From positions 186,001-250,000 of the forward strand of contig NZ_SWKM01000013.1 in the NCBI RefSeq assembly GCF_005871205.1: a stretch of 64,000 bases of DNA. Reading direction: 5' to 3'. Of the stretch, positions 9,931 through 18,876 are shown piece after piece. The stretch is from Marinobacter alexandrii. GTDB taxonomy: Bacteria > Pseudomonadota > Gammaproteobacteria > Pseudomonadales > Oleiphilaceae. The notes below the pieces were generated by a model that did not search any database, was not told where the DNA came from, and saw only the letters and a program-made list of their open reading frames with translations. Within the stretch, counting starts at the first letter, position 1; every line of letters starts with the position of its first letter. Position numbers and translations under genes: made by a program.

Positions 9931-9970
9931 TCCCGGTTGTTGAAGCGCAATCCGGGTTGTTGACGCGTTT
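9931..9970. repeat. imperfect 20-bp tandem repeat
   Basis: Two adjacent 20-base units begin TCCCGGTTGTTGAAGCG and TCCGGGTTGTTGACGCG; the first 17 bases differ at two positions. The block ends just before the DegV stop codon and follows the nearby inverted repeat. No function is evident. Confidence 0.5.
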
Positions 9971-9978
9971 CTGGAAGG

Positions 9979-10929
9979 CTATTGGAAGTCGCTGAAGCTG
10001 TGGGGATCAGCCGCCAGCGCCAGGCACAAGCTGCCCGGCCCCACGTAAATGCTGCTGGTGATGCCCATTTGCGACAACAGCAGCTCGACACCATTGCGTT
10101 CGCAAGCATCCCGCAGCCGGTTCAGCCCGGGCAGGTCTTCAATCTCCGTCCAGGTCAGGCCACAGGACAAACTCACATAGGGAGTAAGCAAGCCTGCCTC
10201 TACACGGGCAGCAGCGTAATTCATGACCTTTTCAACCGCCACATCAAAACTGCGGGTCTTGGCAACCGGCTGGGCTTCCGCGCCCTTGCCGAACAGCACC
10301 GGCGTGATATTCAGCGCCTTGCCCAGAAACGCCACCAGCGCCGAGACACTCTTGTCGCCCCGGCGGCGGGCGCGCTCCCGAATGTAATGCAAATCCCTGG
10401 GAATCACACAGGTAAAGATATTTTTTGAAAAGGTCTCTACCTCATGGCGCAGAGCATTCTTGGAGAGCTTTTTCTCAATCAGTTTCAGGGTGTGGGCTGC
10501 CAGCAGGCCCTGCCCTGCAAAGATCTGATTGGTGTCGATCACCCGCATGGAAAATTTGCCTTCGCGGCCGGCCATCGATCGGGTCTTATCGTAATTGGCC
10601 ATGACGCTGTTCATCGCCTCGGTGGCGTTGTCGTAGATCAGGCTGCGGCTGCGCGCGACAGTTTCACAGAAGGCGACGTCAAACTGGGTGACAATCTTTT
10701 CCATGAACAGGTTGTGGATCTGCTCCGGGGAATAGGCACGGGTCTCGGCATGGTGCCCTTTTTTCAGCAAACCGCTCTGGTAGAACTCCTGAGTCCTGAC
10801 CGGATCGTGCTCGTCTATGTAGGTCTCGCCGTCAATCACGGCAGTAACAGGGAGGATAAACAGGTCGTGCTTGCGACTGAATTCATAGGGCAAGTCGCAC
10901 GCGGAATCGACGATCAGACCAACTCGCAT
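9979..10929 (-). CDS. DegV-family fatty-acid-binding protein
   Basis: A 316-residue DegV-fold protein. It opens with MRVGLIVDSACDLPYEF, the D-S-x-(C/T)-D-L-P signature, and has LLLSQMGITSSIYVGPGSLCLAL near the C-terminus, the usual final segment. Gram-positive FakB members bind single fatty acids for phosphorylation by FakA. No fakA-like kinase is visible in this window, so the role in this Gram-negative is unclear. There are no membrane segments; it is expected to be cytosolic. The ATG at 10929 is preceded by GGAG. Confidence 0.85.
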   Translation of the reverse strand: MRVGLIVDSACDLPYEFSRKHDLFILPVTAVIDGETYIDEHDPVRTQEFYQSGLLKKGHHAETRAYSPEQIHNLFMEKIVTQFDVAFCETVARSRSLIYDNATEAMNSVMANYDKTRSMAGREGKFSMRVIDTNQIFAGQGLLAAHTLKLIEKKLSKNALRHEVETFSKNIFTCVIPRDLHYIRERARRRGDKSVSALVAFLGKALNITPVLFGKGAEAQPVAKTRSFDVAVEKVMNYAAARVEAGLLTPYVSLSCGLTWTEIEDLPGLNRLRDACERNGVELLLSQMGITSSIYVGPGSLCLALAADPHSFSDFQ

Positions 10930-11042
10930 GATTACGTCTCCAAGGGCAGGCCAATCCTCAGCTTGGACAGCCCTTTCCCTTTATAGTCATTATTGTTTTC
11001 AGCTCTGTCAGTCTTACACAACCCGATTAATAATTCAGCACC

Positions 11043-11879
11043 TCACATTTTGCCCACTCGAACAGTTTCCAGCTCCTTGAGATTACGCTCCAAAAGCTGC
11101 CGATTGTCCTGTTGCCATGGATGGAAACCCTTCCGGAAATAGGCAAGAAAGTCCGGCAGGCACTTGCGAATAACCCCGGGTTTGCCCCAGAGGAAATTCA
11201 GTCCGCCCAGCCAGGTTCTCAGGCTCCAGAGTTTTCCGTCGGTTTTTAGCAGGCTGCAGGTATTGAGGAAGGTGTACTTGAAGAAATTCCAGGTCACAAA
11301 CAGGAACACGATACGGCGAAGGCGCTCGTTACCCACGCACTGACGATAGACATCGAACGCTACCGATTTGTGTTCGGTTTCTTCAATCGCATGCCAGCGC
11401 CACAGGCGAGCCATGGCCGGTGTGGCGCCTTCCATCCACTCCGGGTGTTTGAGAATAGCGTTGGCCAGCACTGCGGTGTAATGTTCCGCACCACAGGTGC
11501 CTGCCAATTGGCGGCTGGGTGGCAAGTTGCCCACCCACTGCATGTGCCGGGCAAAACGCTGGTCGATCGCATCAATGTCGTAGCCTCTCGCCTTGAGTCC
11601 CTCGTTGTAGCTTTTGTGCTCTCTGCTGTGCAGGGCTTCCTGACCGATAAAGCCCCGAATTTCAGCCTGCAACTTGGGATCGTCAATGCGATCGCGATAC
11701 AACCGCACCGCGTTGATGAACTGCTGCTCGCCATCGGGAAACTGAAGTGACAGGGCATTAAAAAAGGCGGTTCTGAATGCGTTGTTGCCGTGCCAGAAAG
11801 ACTTGAGATCCTCGCTGACATCAAAACGGATGTGTCTGGGCTGAACAGACACCCCTTCAGGTGTGGAACTGATGGTCAT
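11043..11879 (-). CDS. PF10118-type predicted metal-dependent hydrolase
   Basis: A 278-residue protein with the family's hallmark motifs: GQEALHSREHKSYN around residues 100-113 and EETEHKSVAFDVY around 190-202, whose Glu and His residues suggest a ferritin-like di-metal site. Homologues are common in Marinobacter, Pseudomonas and mycobacteria, often near lipid-metabolism genes, but the reaction is unknown. A hydrophobic stretch (RIVFLFVTWNFFKYTFLNTC) could touch the membrane. AGGAGG precedes the ATG. The next gene on the same strand, 256 bp away, is an acyl-CoA ligase. Confidence 0.8.
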   Translation of the reverse strand: MTISSTPEGVSVQPRHIRFDVSEDLKSFWHGNNAFRTAFFNALSLQFPDGEQQFINAVRLYRDRIDDPKLQAEIRGFIGQEALHSREHKSYNEGLKARGYDIDAIDQRFARHMQWVGNLPPSRQLAGTCGAEHYTAVLANAILKHPEWMEGATPAMARLWRWHAIEETEHKSVAFDVYRQCVGNERLRRIVFLFVTWNFFKYTFLNTCSLLKTDGKLWSLRTWLGGLNFLWGKPGVIRKCLPDFLAYFRKGFHPWQQDNRQLLERNLKELETVRVGKM

Positions 11880-12053
11880 GGCTGCCTCCTGTTGTTATTG
11901 CACCGGCGCGTGTTGTTATTGGTTGCGAACAGCGGTTAAAAAATCACCATCAGGTTCAGTGTAAACCCGAACTTTGCAGCAGAGAAAGGCTTTGCGGGGC
12001 CGGAAAGACAGTTTGTCACCAAATGACATCCTGTCATGACAAGAGAAAGGCAC

Positions 12054-12082
12054 AAAAAAAAAGAGGCCTGCCGCCTCCTTTC
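12054..12082 (-). terminator. intrinsic terminator after the acyl-CoA ligase gene
   Basis: On the minus strand GAGGC and GCCTC form a stem extended by A/T and G-U pairs, closed by a GGCAG loop and followed by nine T residues. A second hairpin (GGTCTCCAG with CTGGAGGCC, about 12100-12124) lies between it and the stop codon. Confidence 0.8.
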
Positions 12083-12135
12083 AATTCGCACAAGCGGCGG
12101 CCTCCAGCGCTAAACTGGAGACCGCTGCGGCAGAG

Positions 12136-13764
12136 TCAGTCCAGAACCTTGGCCTGATCCCTCAGGACAAACTTCTGGATCTTACCGGTCGAGGTCTTGG
12201 GCAGCTCGGAAAAAACAATGGTTTTCGGCACCTTGAAGCCCGCAAGATGCTGACGACAGAAGCTGATGATATCCGCCTCGCTGACGTCGCCGGCGTCCGG
12301 CTTCAGGGTGATGAAGGCACAGGGCGTCTCGCCCCACTTCTCATCGGGACGAGCCACTACAGCCGCCTCCATGACTCCGGGATGACGATAGAGGGTATCC
12401 TCGACCTCAATGGTAGAAATGTTCTCGCCACCGGAAATGATGATGTCCTTCAAGCGATCCTTGATTTCCAAGTAGCCATCCTCGTGCCACACCGCCAGAT
12501 CTCCGGTGTGGAACCAGCCGCCCCGGAAGGCCTCCTCGGTTGCCTTCGGATTCTTGAGGTAGCCCTTCATCACCGTGTTGCCGCGCAGGAAGATTTCACC
12601 AATGGTTTCGCCATCTTTCGGTACAGGTTCCATGGTGTTGGGATCGCCCACCATGGTGCCACCGAGGGTTTGATAACGAACACCCTGACGGGCCTTCTTT
12701 CGGGCCCGGTCGTGCAGTGGCAGTTGATCCCATTCGGACTTCCAGGCACACACGGTGACCGGGCCATAAACTTCGGTCAGGCCGTACACATGAGTCACCT
12801 GAATACCCATTTCCTCGATGGCGCCGATGACCTGGGCAGGCGGCGCCGCACCAGCGGTCATGGACTTAACTTCGTGATCGATTGATGCCCGGGCAGATTC
12901 AGGCACATTGAGCAGGCCATTGAGTACAATCGGTGCGCCGCACATATGTGTCACCCGGTGCTCCTGAATCAACTGCAAGATCTTCTCCGGATCAACCCGG
13001 CGCAGGCACACATGGGTTCCGGCCATAGCGGTGATGGTCCAGGGGAAGCACCAGCCGTTGCAGTGGAACATCGGCAGGGTCCAGAGGTAGATCGGGTGCA
13101 TGCCCATGGACCACACTGCCTGGTTACCCAGCGCATTCAGGTAGGCGCCGCGGTGATGGTAGACCACGCCCTTGGGGTTACCAGTGGTACCCGAGGTGTA
13201 ATTCAGGGAAATGGCGTCCCACTCATCCGCCGGGAAGCTCCACTGGAATTCGGGGTCACCTTCCTGGAGCAGGGCTTCGTAATCCAGATCACTGACTTGA
13301 ACGCCCTCGCCGTATTCCGGGTCATCGACGTCCACCACCAGGGGTTTGTGCTTGAGCCGGCGGACCGCGTCGTTGATCACCTCGCCGAACTCGCGATCGG
13401 CGATGATGACTTTGGCTTCGCCGTGTTCGAGCATGAAGGCAATCGCCTCGGCATCCAGGCGCACGTTCAGGGTATTCAGAACCGCACCGATCATGGGCAC
13501 CCCGAAATGGCTCTCCACCATGGCCGGAATGTTCGGCAACATCACCGCAACGGTGTCACCACGACCAATGCCGCGCCTCTTCAAAGCCGAGCCAAGGCGC
13601 ACACTGCGCTCGTAGGTCTGGGCCCAGGTGTATCGCAGCTTGCCATGGATGACGGCCGGAAATTCCGGGTAAACACTCGCGGTGCGTTCAATGAAATCGA
13701 CAGGGGACTGGACGGCGTAATTGGCATCAACGGGCGCAAGGCCCTGATCGAATATTGAGGTCAT
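12136..13764 (-). CDS. acyl-CoA synthetase (AMP-forming; medium-chain / methylmercaptopropionate-ligase-like)
   Basis: A 542-residue ANL-superfamily ligase that would activate a carboxylic acid to its acyl-AMP and then to the CoA thioester. Core motifs are [12 protein letters not shown] (A3), GWFHTGDLA, DRLKDIIISGGENIS and PKTSTGKIQ, whose Lys is the catalytic residue of the adenylation state. The N-terminal pattern (FDQGLAPVDANYAVQSPVDFI) and overall length resemble AlkK-like medium-chain ligases and DmdB-type 3-methylmercaptopropionyl-CoA ligases. Sequence alone does not choose between these. There is no signal peptide. AGAGGAA precedes the ATG. It is monocistronic with a strong terminator. 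Confidence 0.88.
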   Translation of the reverse strand: MTSIFDQGLAPVDANYAVQSPVDFIERTASVYPEFPAVIHGKLRYTWAQTYERSVRLGSALKRRGIGRGDTVAVMLPNIPAMVESHFGVPMIGAVLNTLNVRLDAEAIAFMLEHGEAKVIIADREFGEVINDAVRRLKHKPLVVDVDDPEYGEGVQVSDLDYEALLQEGDPEFQWSFPADEWDAISLNYTSGTTGNPKGVVYHHRGAYLNALGNQAVWSMGMHPIYLWTLPMFHCNGWCFPWTITAMAGTHVCLRRVDPEKILQLIQEHRVTHMCGAPIVLNGLLNVPESARASIDHEVKSMTAGAAPPAQVIGAIEEMGIQVTHVYGLTEVYGPVTVCAWKSEWDQLPLHDRARKKARQGVRYQTLGGTMVGDPNTMEPVPKDGETIGEIFLRGNTVMKGYLKNPKATEEAFRGGWFHTGDLAVWHEDGYLEIKDRLKDIIISGGENISTIEVEDTLYRHPGVMEAAVVARPDEKWGETPCAFITLKPDAGDVSEADIISFCRQHLAGFKVPKTIVFSELPKTSTGKIQKFVLRDQAKVLD

Positions 13765-13931
13765 AAGGGTTCCTCTCTGGGCACTGTTGTTGTTATGGCA
13801 AATGTTCTTATGGCAGATTCGGGACGCCCGCAGCGGCTTCCGTGTCCTCGCTCGTTAAAGCATAGTATTTGAACTGGACCAATGGATATATCACACCAAA
13901 GGCGCATGACCTCAGCACCTACTGCGTCCCG

Positions 13932-15347
13932 CTAACCGCGGCTATCCCGCTCCGCATGGGCCAGTGCGCCCAGCCGCGCCACCGCCTGCTCAATCCGTTC
14001 GGTCCAGGGGTTGGCGCTGTTCAGGCGCAGGCAGTTATCGTACTTGTTGGTGGTCGAGAACATCAGGCCGGGCGACACGTTGATATTCTCTGCCCGGGCT
14101 TTCTGGAACACGCCCGTACCGGAAATGCCATCGGGTAACTGCACCCACAGCACAAACCCACCTTGCGGCCGACTGACCGCAGTACCCTCGGGGAACGATC
14201 GGGTGATAGCCGCCCGCATACGCTCACAGGATTCGCGGTAGTGCTGCCGGGCCGAACGCAGGTATCGGTCGTAACTGCCCTGCTCCAGAAAATGCGCCAC
14301 GGCCAGCTGCGAAATGGACGAAGTCGCCAGGTTGGCGAAATATTTGTGCTGACGGGCCGGCGCCATGTACCGGCCGGGCAGCATCCAGCCAAGACGAAGC
14401 CCCGCCGAGATGGTCTTGGAGAAGGAACTGCAGTAAATGACATTGTCGGTTCGATCAAAGGCCTTGGCCGGCTTTGGCCGGTCGCCGGTGTGATAGAGGT
14501 CGCCGTATATGTCGTCCTCAATCAGTGGCACCCCTGCTGCCGCCAACATGGATACCAGTTGCTGCTTGCGCTCATCGGGCATTCTCGCGCCCATGGGGTT
14601 GCTGTGGTTGGTCACCACCACGCAGGCTTTTAAGGGCCACTTATCAAGAGCCAGCTGCAATCCCTCGAGGCTTAAACCGTCAGAGGGATGAGTCGGGATC
14701 TCGATAACCTGAAGCCCCACCACTTCCAGGGCCTGCAGAATGCCTGGAAACGACGGTGTCTCTACCGCAACTATGTCCCCTGGCTGAGTCACCGCCCGGA
14801 GCGCCAGAATAATTGCCTCCTGTGCACCGTTGGTGGCCAGCACGTCGTCAGGCGAAACCGGTACCCCCAGGGTCGCCATGCGCTGGGCTATCTGGCGCCG
14901 GAACGACTCCTTGCCCGGAAAGGAGTAGTCCAGGGTTTCCAGCCCACGCCGGGCCGCCCACAGGGTACTTTGCTGAATCTGGCGCAGCGGCAGGTAATCC
15001 GGGTGAGGAATGGCGGTGGCCAGCGGCACCATCCGCTTCTGCTCGTCGGCACACAGATCCAGCGCCATCTCCCGCGCCGTCACGGGTACCGGTTTGGCCC
15101 GATGTTTCTGCATGACCGGTTCGGGGGCATCCAGGGCCGGCAGGCGCACGAAATAGCCGCTGCGCTCCCGGGCATCCAGGTAGCCACGCCCTTCCAGGGT
15201 TTGGTGCGCCTGCAGGATTGTGGAAATACTCACACTAAATTGCCGGCTCAGCACCCGCACGCCGGGCAGGCGGTCGCCGTCCCGATAAACGCCCTGCTGA
15301 ATCAGCGCCTGTAACTGATCCGCCACCTGGTTGTATAAAACGCCCAT
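13932..15347 (-). CDS. MocR-type regulator (GntR wHTH fused to class-I aminotransferase domain)
   Basis: A 471-residue fusion. Residues 1-70 are a GntR winged helix (VLYNQVADQLQALIQQGVYRDGDRLPGVRVLSRQF), and the remainder is a fold-type-I aminotransferase domain with the PLP lysine in SSFSKTISAGLRLGW (K311). MocR proteins use PLP or an aminoacyl-PLP adduct as effector. I chose ATG 15347 because AGAGGGA sits just ahead of it and it matches the domain start; the frame is open 23 codons further upstream. It is divergent from the PhzF-family gene, with three GTACAG-containing sites between them, so it probably regulates that gene and itself. Confidence 0.9.
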   Translation of the reverse strand: MGVLYNQVADQLQALIQQGVYRDGDRLPGVRVLSRQFSVSISTILQAHQTLEGRGYLDARERSGYFVRLPALDAPEPVMQKHRAKPVPVTAREMALDLCADEQKRMVPLATAIPHPDYLPLRQIQQSTLWAARRGLETLDYSFPGKESFRRQIAQRMATLGVPVSPDDVLATNGAQEAIILALRAVTQPGDIVAVETPSFPGILQALEVVGLQVIEIPTHPSDGLSLEGLQLALDKWPLKACVVVTNHSNPMGARMPDERKQQLVSMLAAAGVPLIEDDIYGDLYHTGDRPKPAKAFDRTDNVIYCSSFSKTISAGLRLGWMLPGRYMAPARQHKYFANLATSSISQLAVAHFLEQGSYDRYLRSARQHYRESCERMRAAITRSFPEGTAVSRPQGGFVLWVQLPDGISGTGVFQKARAENINVSPGLMFSTTNKYDNCLRLNSANPWTERIEQAVARLGALAHAERDSRG

Positions 15348-15417
15348 CTCATCCCTCTCGTGCCCTGAGTCCCAACTGTCCGACTGCCATTGCAGCAGAT
15401 TTTCCGGCCGTCCCACG

Positions 15418-15477
15418 AGTACAGTTTGCCGAAAACCTGACCAGTACAGATGCCAGCCACACCATTCTGTACCGGTC
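15418..15477. promoter_or_regulatory. candidate MocR operator: three GTACAG half-sites
   Basis: AGTACAG occurs at 15418-15424 and again at 15443-15449, a direct repeat 25 bp apart. GACCAGTACAGA (15439-15450) is also the left arm of an inverted repeat with TCTGTACCGGTC (15466-15477), matching at 11 of 12 positions across a 15-base spacer. A direct repeat plus an inverted copy is an arrangement reported for several MocR regulators, and the site lies in the mocR/phzF divergent gap. Confidence 0.6.
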
Positions 15478-15588
15478 CAAAGAAATCTTAACTGAATCTG
15501 TTATGGGTGTCTGTGACACTTCACACTGGGCCATGACCAATCAGGGCAATGGCCCTATGCTGACAACACCTTTGAAGGAGAACCAATC

Positions 15589-16392
15589 ATGACCTACCCC
15601 ATCTACCAAGTGGACGCCTTTACCAGTCGGGTTTTCGGTGGCAACCCAGCCGCAGTCATACCGTTGAATGAGTGGCTGCCGGATACCGCCATGCAGGCCC
15701 TGGCCGTTGAAAATAACCTGTCCGAAACCGCATTCTTCGTTCCCCTGCCCGAGCGCGATGACGCCGACTTTCACATCCGCTGGTTTACCCCGGGTATAGA
15801 AGTTCCGCTGTGTGGTCACGCCACGCTGGCCAGTGCCTGGGTTATATTCAACAAACTGGGCTGGCACAAAGACAGTATTCGCTTTACGTCCAAGAGCGGC
15901 CCGCTCGGTGTTCGCCAGGACAGCGACGGCTGGCTGGTGCTCGACTTCCCCAACCTCGCGTTTGAACAGCAGGAAACCCCGGCCACCATTCGCCAGGCTC
16001 TTGAAGCAGCGCCGGACACGGCGTACTTCGTGCCCAACGACACCAATTACATGATTGTCCTGGACAGCGAAGCCGACGTGCGCGCCGCCCAACCCGATCT
16101 GCGCAAACTCAAGGAGCTTGGCAACCAGGGCCTGATCGTAACGGCGAAGGGCGACAACTGCGATTTCGTCAGCCGCTACTTTGCCCCGGGCGCCGGCATT
16201 GATGAAGACCCGGTCACCGGATCGATCCACAGCGTGCTGGTGCCCTACTGGGCCGAACAACTGGGTAAAACACAACTGAATGCCCGGCAGGTCTCAAAAC
16301 GTGGTGGCGTACTGCGCTGCGAATTGCTGGGCGACCGCGTGGCCATCGCCGGGCAATCCGCGTTCTTTATGGAAGGTTCGATCCAGCTCTAA
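15589..16392 (+). CDS. PhzF-family isomerase/epimerase-like protein
   Basis: A 267-residue protein of the PhzF / diaminopimelate-epimerase-like fold. The catalytic Glu is in NNLSETAFF (about E46), CGHATLAS marks the substrate-binding loop, and GAGIDEDPVTGSIHSVL is the second family signature. No other phenazine genes are present, so phenazine synthesis is not implied; most PhzF homologues have unknown substrates. AAGGAG precedes the ATG. A divergent MocR regulator suggests control by an amino acid or vitamin B6-related ligand, which is inference from context. Confidence 0.87.
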   Translation: MTYPIYQVDAFTSRVFGGNPAAVIPLNEWLPDTAMQALAVENNLSETAFFVPLPERDDADFHIRWFTPGIEVPLCGHATLASAWVIFNKLGWHKDSIRFTSKSGPLGVRQDSDGWLVLDFPNLAFEQQETPATIRQALEAAPDTAYFVPNDTNYMIVLDSEADVRAAQPDLRKLKELGNQGLIVTAKGDNCDFVSRYFAPGAGIDEDPVTGSIHSVLVPYWAEQLGKTQLNARQVSKRGGVLRCELLGDRVAIAGQSAFFMEGSIQL

Positions 16393-16497
16393 GCTCCGTT
16401 AGCCAGAGCTAATTACACGATGGCAATGTCAGAGGGTGATAGATTCGATACTCTCCGGAGTACATATAAGTTCATCCCCGAAAAAGGAGCCTAGCTC

Positions 16498-17553
16498 ATG
16501 ACAGCGACCAAGGCCTATGCGGCACAGTCTTCAACCTCTGGCATGGCACCACACGACATCAACCGGCGTTCATTGCGAAACGACGACGTCGCCATTGAAA
16601 TCGACTACTGCGGTGTCTGTCATACCGACATCCATTTCGCCCAGAACGATTGGGGAGTTACCCAGTACCCGGTCGTCCCCGGCCACGAGATCGTTGGCCG
16701 AGTCACGGCAGTGGGCCCGGGTGTAAAGAGCTATAAAGAAGGTGATGTTGTCGGCGTCGGCTGCATGGTGGATTCCTGCCGCACCTGCTCGGCGTGTGAA
16801 GCCGGCCTGGAGCAATACTGCAGCGAAGGCATGACCGGCACCTACAACGGCGAAGATCGCCACGACCACTCCATCACCTTTGGCGGCTATTCCGAGCGCA
16901 TCGTGGTCAGTGATCGGTTTGTGGTGCGAATTCCCGACAAACTGGACATCACGAAGGCCGCGCCGCTGCTCTGCGCCGGCATCACCACCTATTCGCCGCT
17001 GCGCCACTATGGCGTCAAACCGGGCCATAAAGTTGGCGTGATCGGCATGGGCGGTCTTGGCCACATGGGCGTTAAATTCGCCAAGGCACTGGGCGCGGAG
17101 GTCACCATCTTCACCCGGTCCGAAAGCAAGGTCGGCGAAGCCAAAAAACAGGGCGCTGACCATGTGGTAATCTCCACCGACGAAGACCAGATGGCCGCCG
17201 TCGCCGAGACCTTTGATTTTATGCTCGACACCGTCCCGGTACAGCACGACATCAACCCCTACCTTAACTGCCTGACCTACGACGGTACCCATATCATGGT
17301 GGGTCTGCTCGAGCCGATGGAACCGGCTCTGGAAACCGGCGCCCTGGTGTTCAAGCGTCGGGTGCTGGCAGGTTCACTGATTGGCGGTATGCCGGAAACC
17401 CAGGAGGTGCTGGATTTCTGTGCCGAACACGACATCAGCTGTGATGTGGAAATGCTCGACATCCACAACATCAACGACGCTTACGAGCGGATGAAAAAAG
17501 GCGATGTGAAATACCGCTTCGTCATCGATATGGCAACGCTGAAAGACAGCTGA
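16498..17553 (+). CDS. zinc-dependent NADP(H) aldehyde reductase / alcohol dehydrogenase (YahK-like)
   Basis: A 351-residue medium-chain dehydrogenase. Catalytic zinc ligands are seen in CGVCHTD (C38) and GHEIVGRV (H63), with a further Cys in LLCAGITTYSPL. The structural zinc set is C94, C97, C100 and C108, and the Rossmann loop is VGVIGMGGLGHMGV. It aligns along most of its length with E. coli YahK, a broad aldehyde reductase using NADPH, including the C-terminal GDVKYRFVID. AAAAAGGAG lies upstream. It stands alone between phzF and the flavoprotein gene. The physiological aldehyde is unknown. Confidence 0.92.
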   Translation: MTATKAYAAQSSTSGMAPHDINRRSLRNDDVAIEIDYCGVCHTDIHFAQNDWGVTQYPVVPGHEIVGRVTAVGPGVKSYKEGDVVGVGCMVDSCRTCSACEAGLEQYCSEGMTGTYNGEDRHDHSITFGGYSERIVVSDRFVVRIPDKLDITKAAPLLCAGITTYSPLRHYGVKPGHKVGVIGMGGLGHMGVKFAKALGAEVTIFTRSESKVGEAKKQGADHVVISTDEDQMAAVAETFDFMLDTVPVQHDINPYLNCLTYDGTHIMVGLLEPMEPALETGALVFKRRVLAGSLIGGMPETQEVLDFCAEHDISCDVEMLDIHNINDAYERMKKGDVKYRFVIDMATLKDS

Positions 17554-17667
17554 TGCCGTAAGGCGCGGCGATGATGCGTTCGTCGCCGGGCCCGCATTCC
17601 TACGGATTTCTATCTGTTTAGCCCGCCACGTATAATGCCCCGCACATTCCCCTCGCTGCGATCATTC

Positions 17668-18861
17668 ATGGCTTCGGATTACGACGTAATTATCATTGGT
17701 GCCGGTGCCGCCGGTCTCATGTGTGCCGCAACTGCGGGCTACCGTGGGCGCAAGGTGCTGGTCGTCGATCACGCCAACAAGGCAGGCAAGAAAATCCTCA
17801 TGTCCGGTGGTGGACGCTGCAACTTCACCAACCTGAACAGCACGCCGGCCAACTTCCTGTCCGATAACCCGCACTACTGCATTTCCGCCCTGAAGCGCTA
17901 TACCCCGCAGGACTTCCTGGAACTGGTGGAGCGCCACGGCGTTGAACATGAAGAGAAAGCCGCCGGGCAACTGTTTTGCCGGGACAGCGCCAAAGACATC
18001 CTGAACGTGCTGCTCACCGAGTGCGAATGGGCCGGCGCCGAAATTCGGCTGAAGACGTCGGTTTCCGATGTCCGTACAACCGACACCGGTTACCAGGTGA
18101 ATACCAGCGCCGGCACTCTCGCCGGCACTCTCACCTGTGAATCCCTGGTGGTCGCCTGTGGCGGACTGTCCATTCCCACCATGGGCGCCACCGGCTTCGG
18201 TTACGACCTGGCCAAACAGTTCGGGCTTTCGGTACTGCCCACGCGCGCGGGCTTGGTGCCGTTTACGCTGCATCCGGAACTGAAGGAACAGCTGTCGCCG
18301 TTGTCAGGGGTCAGCTGCCCGGTGGACGTTACCTGCCAAAACCAGCACTTCCGCGAACCCATGCTGGTTACCCATCGTGGCCTGAGCGGCCCCTCGATGC
18401 TGCAGATTTCCAGCTACTGGCAACCGGGGGATACGCTGTCGGTGAACCTGCTTCCGACCCAACGCATTCACGAAGACCTGCTGGCCTTGCGCCAACAAAA
18501 GCCCCAGTCCACTGTGGCCCATTACCTGGCCCAATACCTGCCCAAGCGCTTTGCCCAGGCCTACAACGAACTGCACGGCTGGACCGGCCCGCTGCAGGGC
18601 TACAAGAACAGCGATCTGGAACAGGTGGCCGAGACACTCGGCCAGTGGCAAATAAAACCCGCGGGCACCGAGGGCTATCGCACCGCGGAAGTGACCCTAG
18701 GCGGCGTGGATACCCGGCAACTGTCGTCAAAGACAATGGCAGTACTGGAGCGCCCAAACCTGTACTTCATCGGTGAAGTGGTGGACGTGACCGGCCACCT
18801 GGGCGGGCATAATTTCCAGTGGGCCTGGGCATCTGGTGTGGCGGCGGGCAATGACGGCTGA
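17668..18861 (+). CDS. HI0933/YhiN-family FAD-dependent oxidoreductase
   Basis: A 397-residue flavoprotein. The N-terminal dinucleotide-binding loop (IIIGAGAAGLMCA) is followed by the family signature KILMSGGGRCNFTN, and the C-terminus has VVDVTGHLGGHNFQWAWASG, which closes the FAD site. The family includes E. coli YhiN and BaiN-type enzymes of bile-acid dehydroxylation; the reaction in gammaproteobacteria is not known. I used ATG 17668, which starts directly before the beta strand; an in-frame ATG 33 bases upstream is possible. It is expected to be soluble. Confidence 0.88.
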   Translation: MASDYDVIIIGAGAAGLMCAATAGYRGRKVLVVDHANKAGKKILMSGGGRCNFTNLNSTPANFLSDNPHYCISALKRYTPQDFLELVERHGVEHEEKAAGQLFCRDSAKDILNVLLTECEWAGAEIRLKTSVSDVRTTDTGYQVNTSAGTLAGTLTCESLVVACGGLSIPTMGATGFGYDLAKQFGLSVLPTRAGLVPFTLHPELKEQLSPLSGVSCPVDVTCQNQHFREPMLVTHRGLSGPSMLQISSYWQPGDTLSVNLLPTQRIHEDLLALRQQKPQSTVAHYLAQYLPKRFAQAYNELHGWTGPLQGYKNSDLEQVAETLGQWQIKPAGTEGYRTAEVTLGGVDTRQLSSKTMAVLERPNLYFIGEVVDVTGHLGGHNFQWAWASGVAAGNDG

Positions 18862-18876
18862 CACCGCAAGGAGTGG

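Noticed and set aside
15589..16392. Phenazine biosynthesis locus
   Set aside because: Only a PhzF-family gene is present; no phzA-E or phzG homologue is nearby, and most PhzF relatives are unrelated to phenazines.
17554..17630. CGGCGA/TCGCCG hairpin after the aldehyde reductase as a terminator
   Set aside because: The loop is long, pairing is short and no T-run follows.
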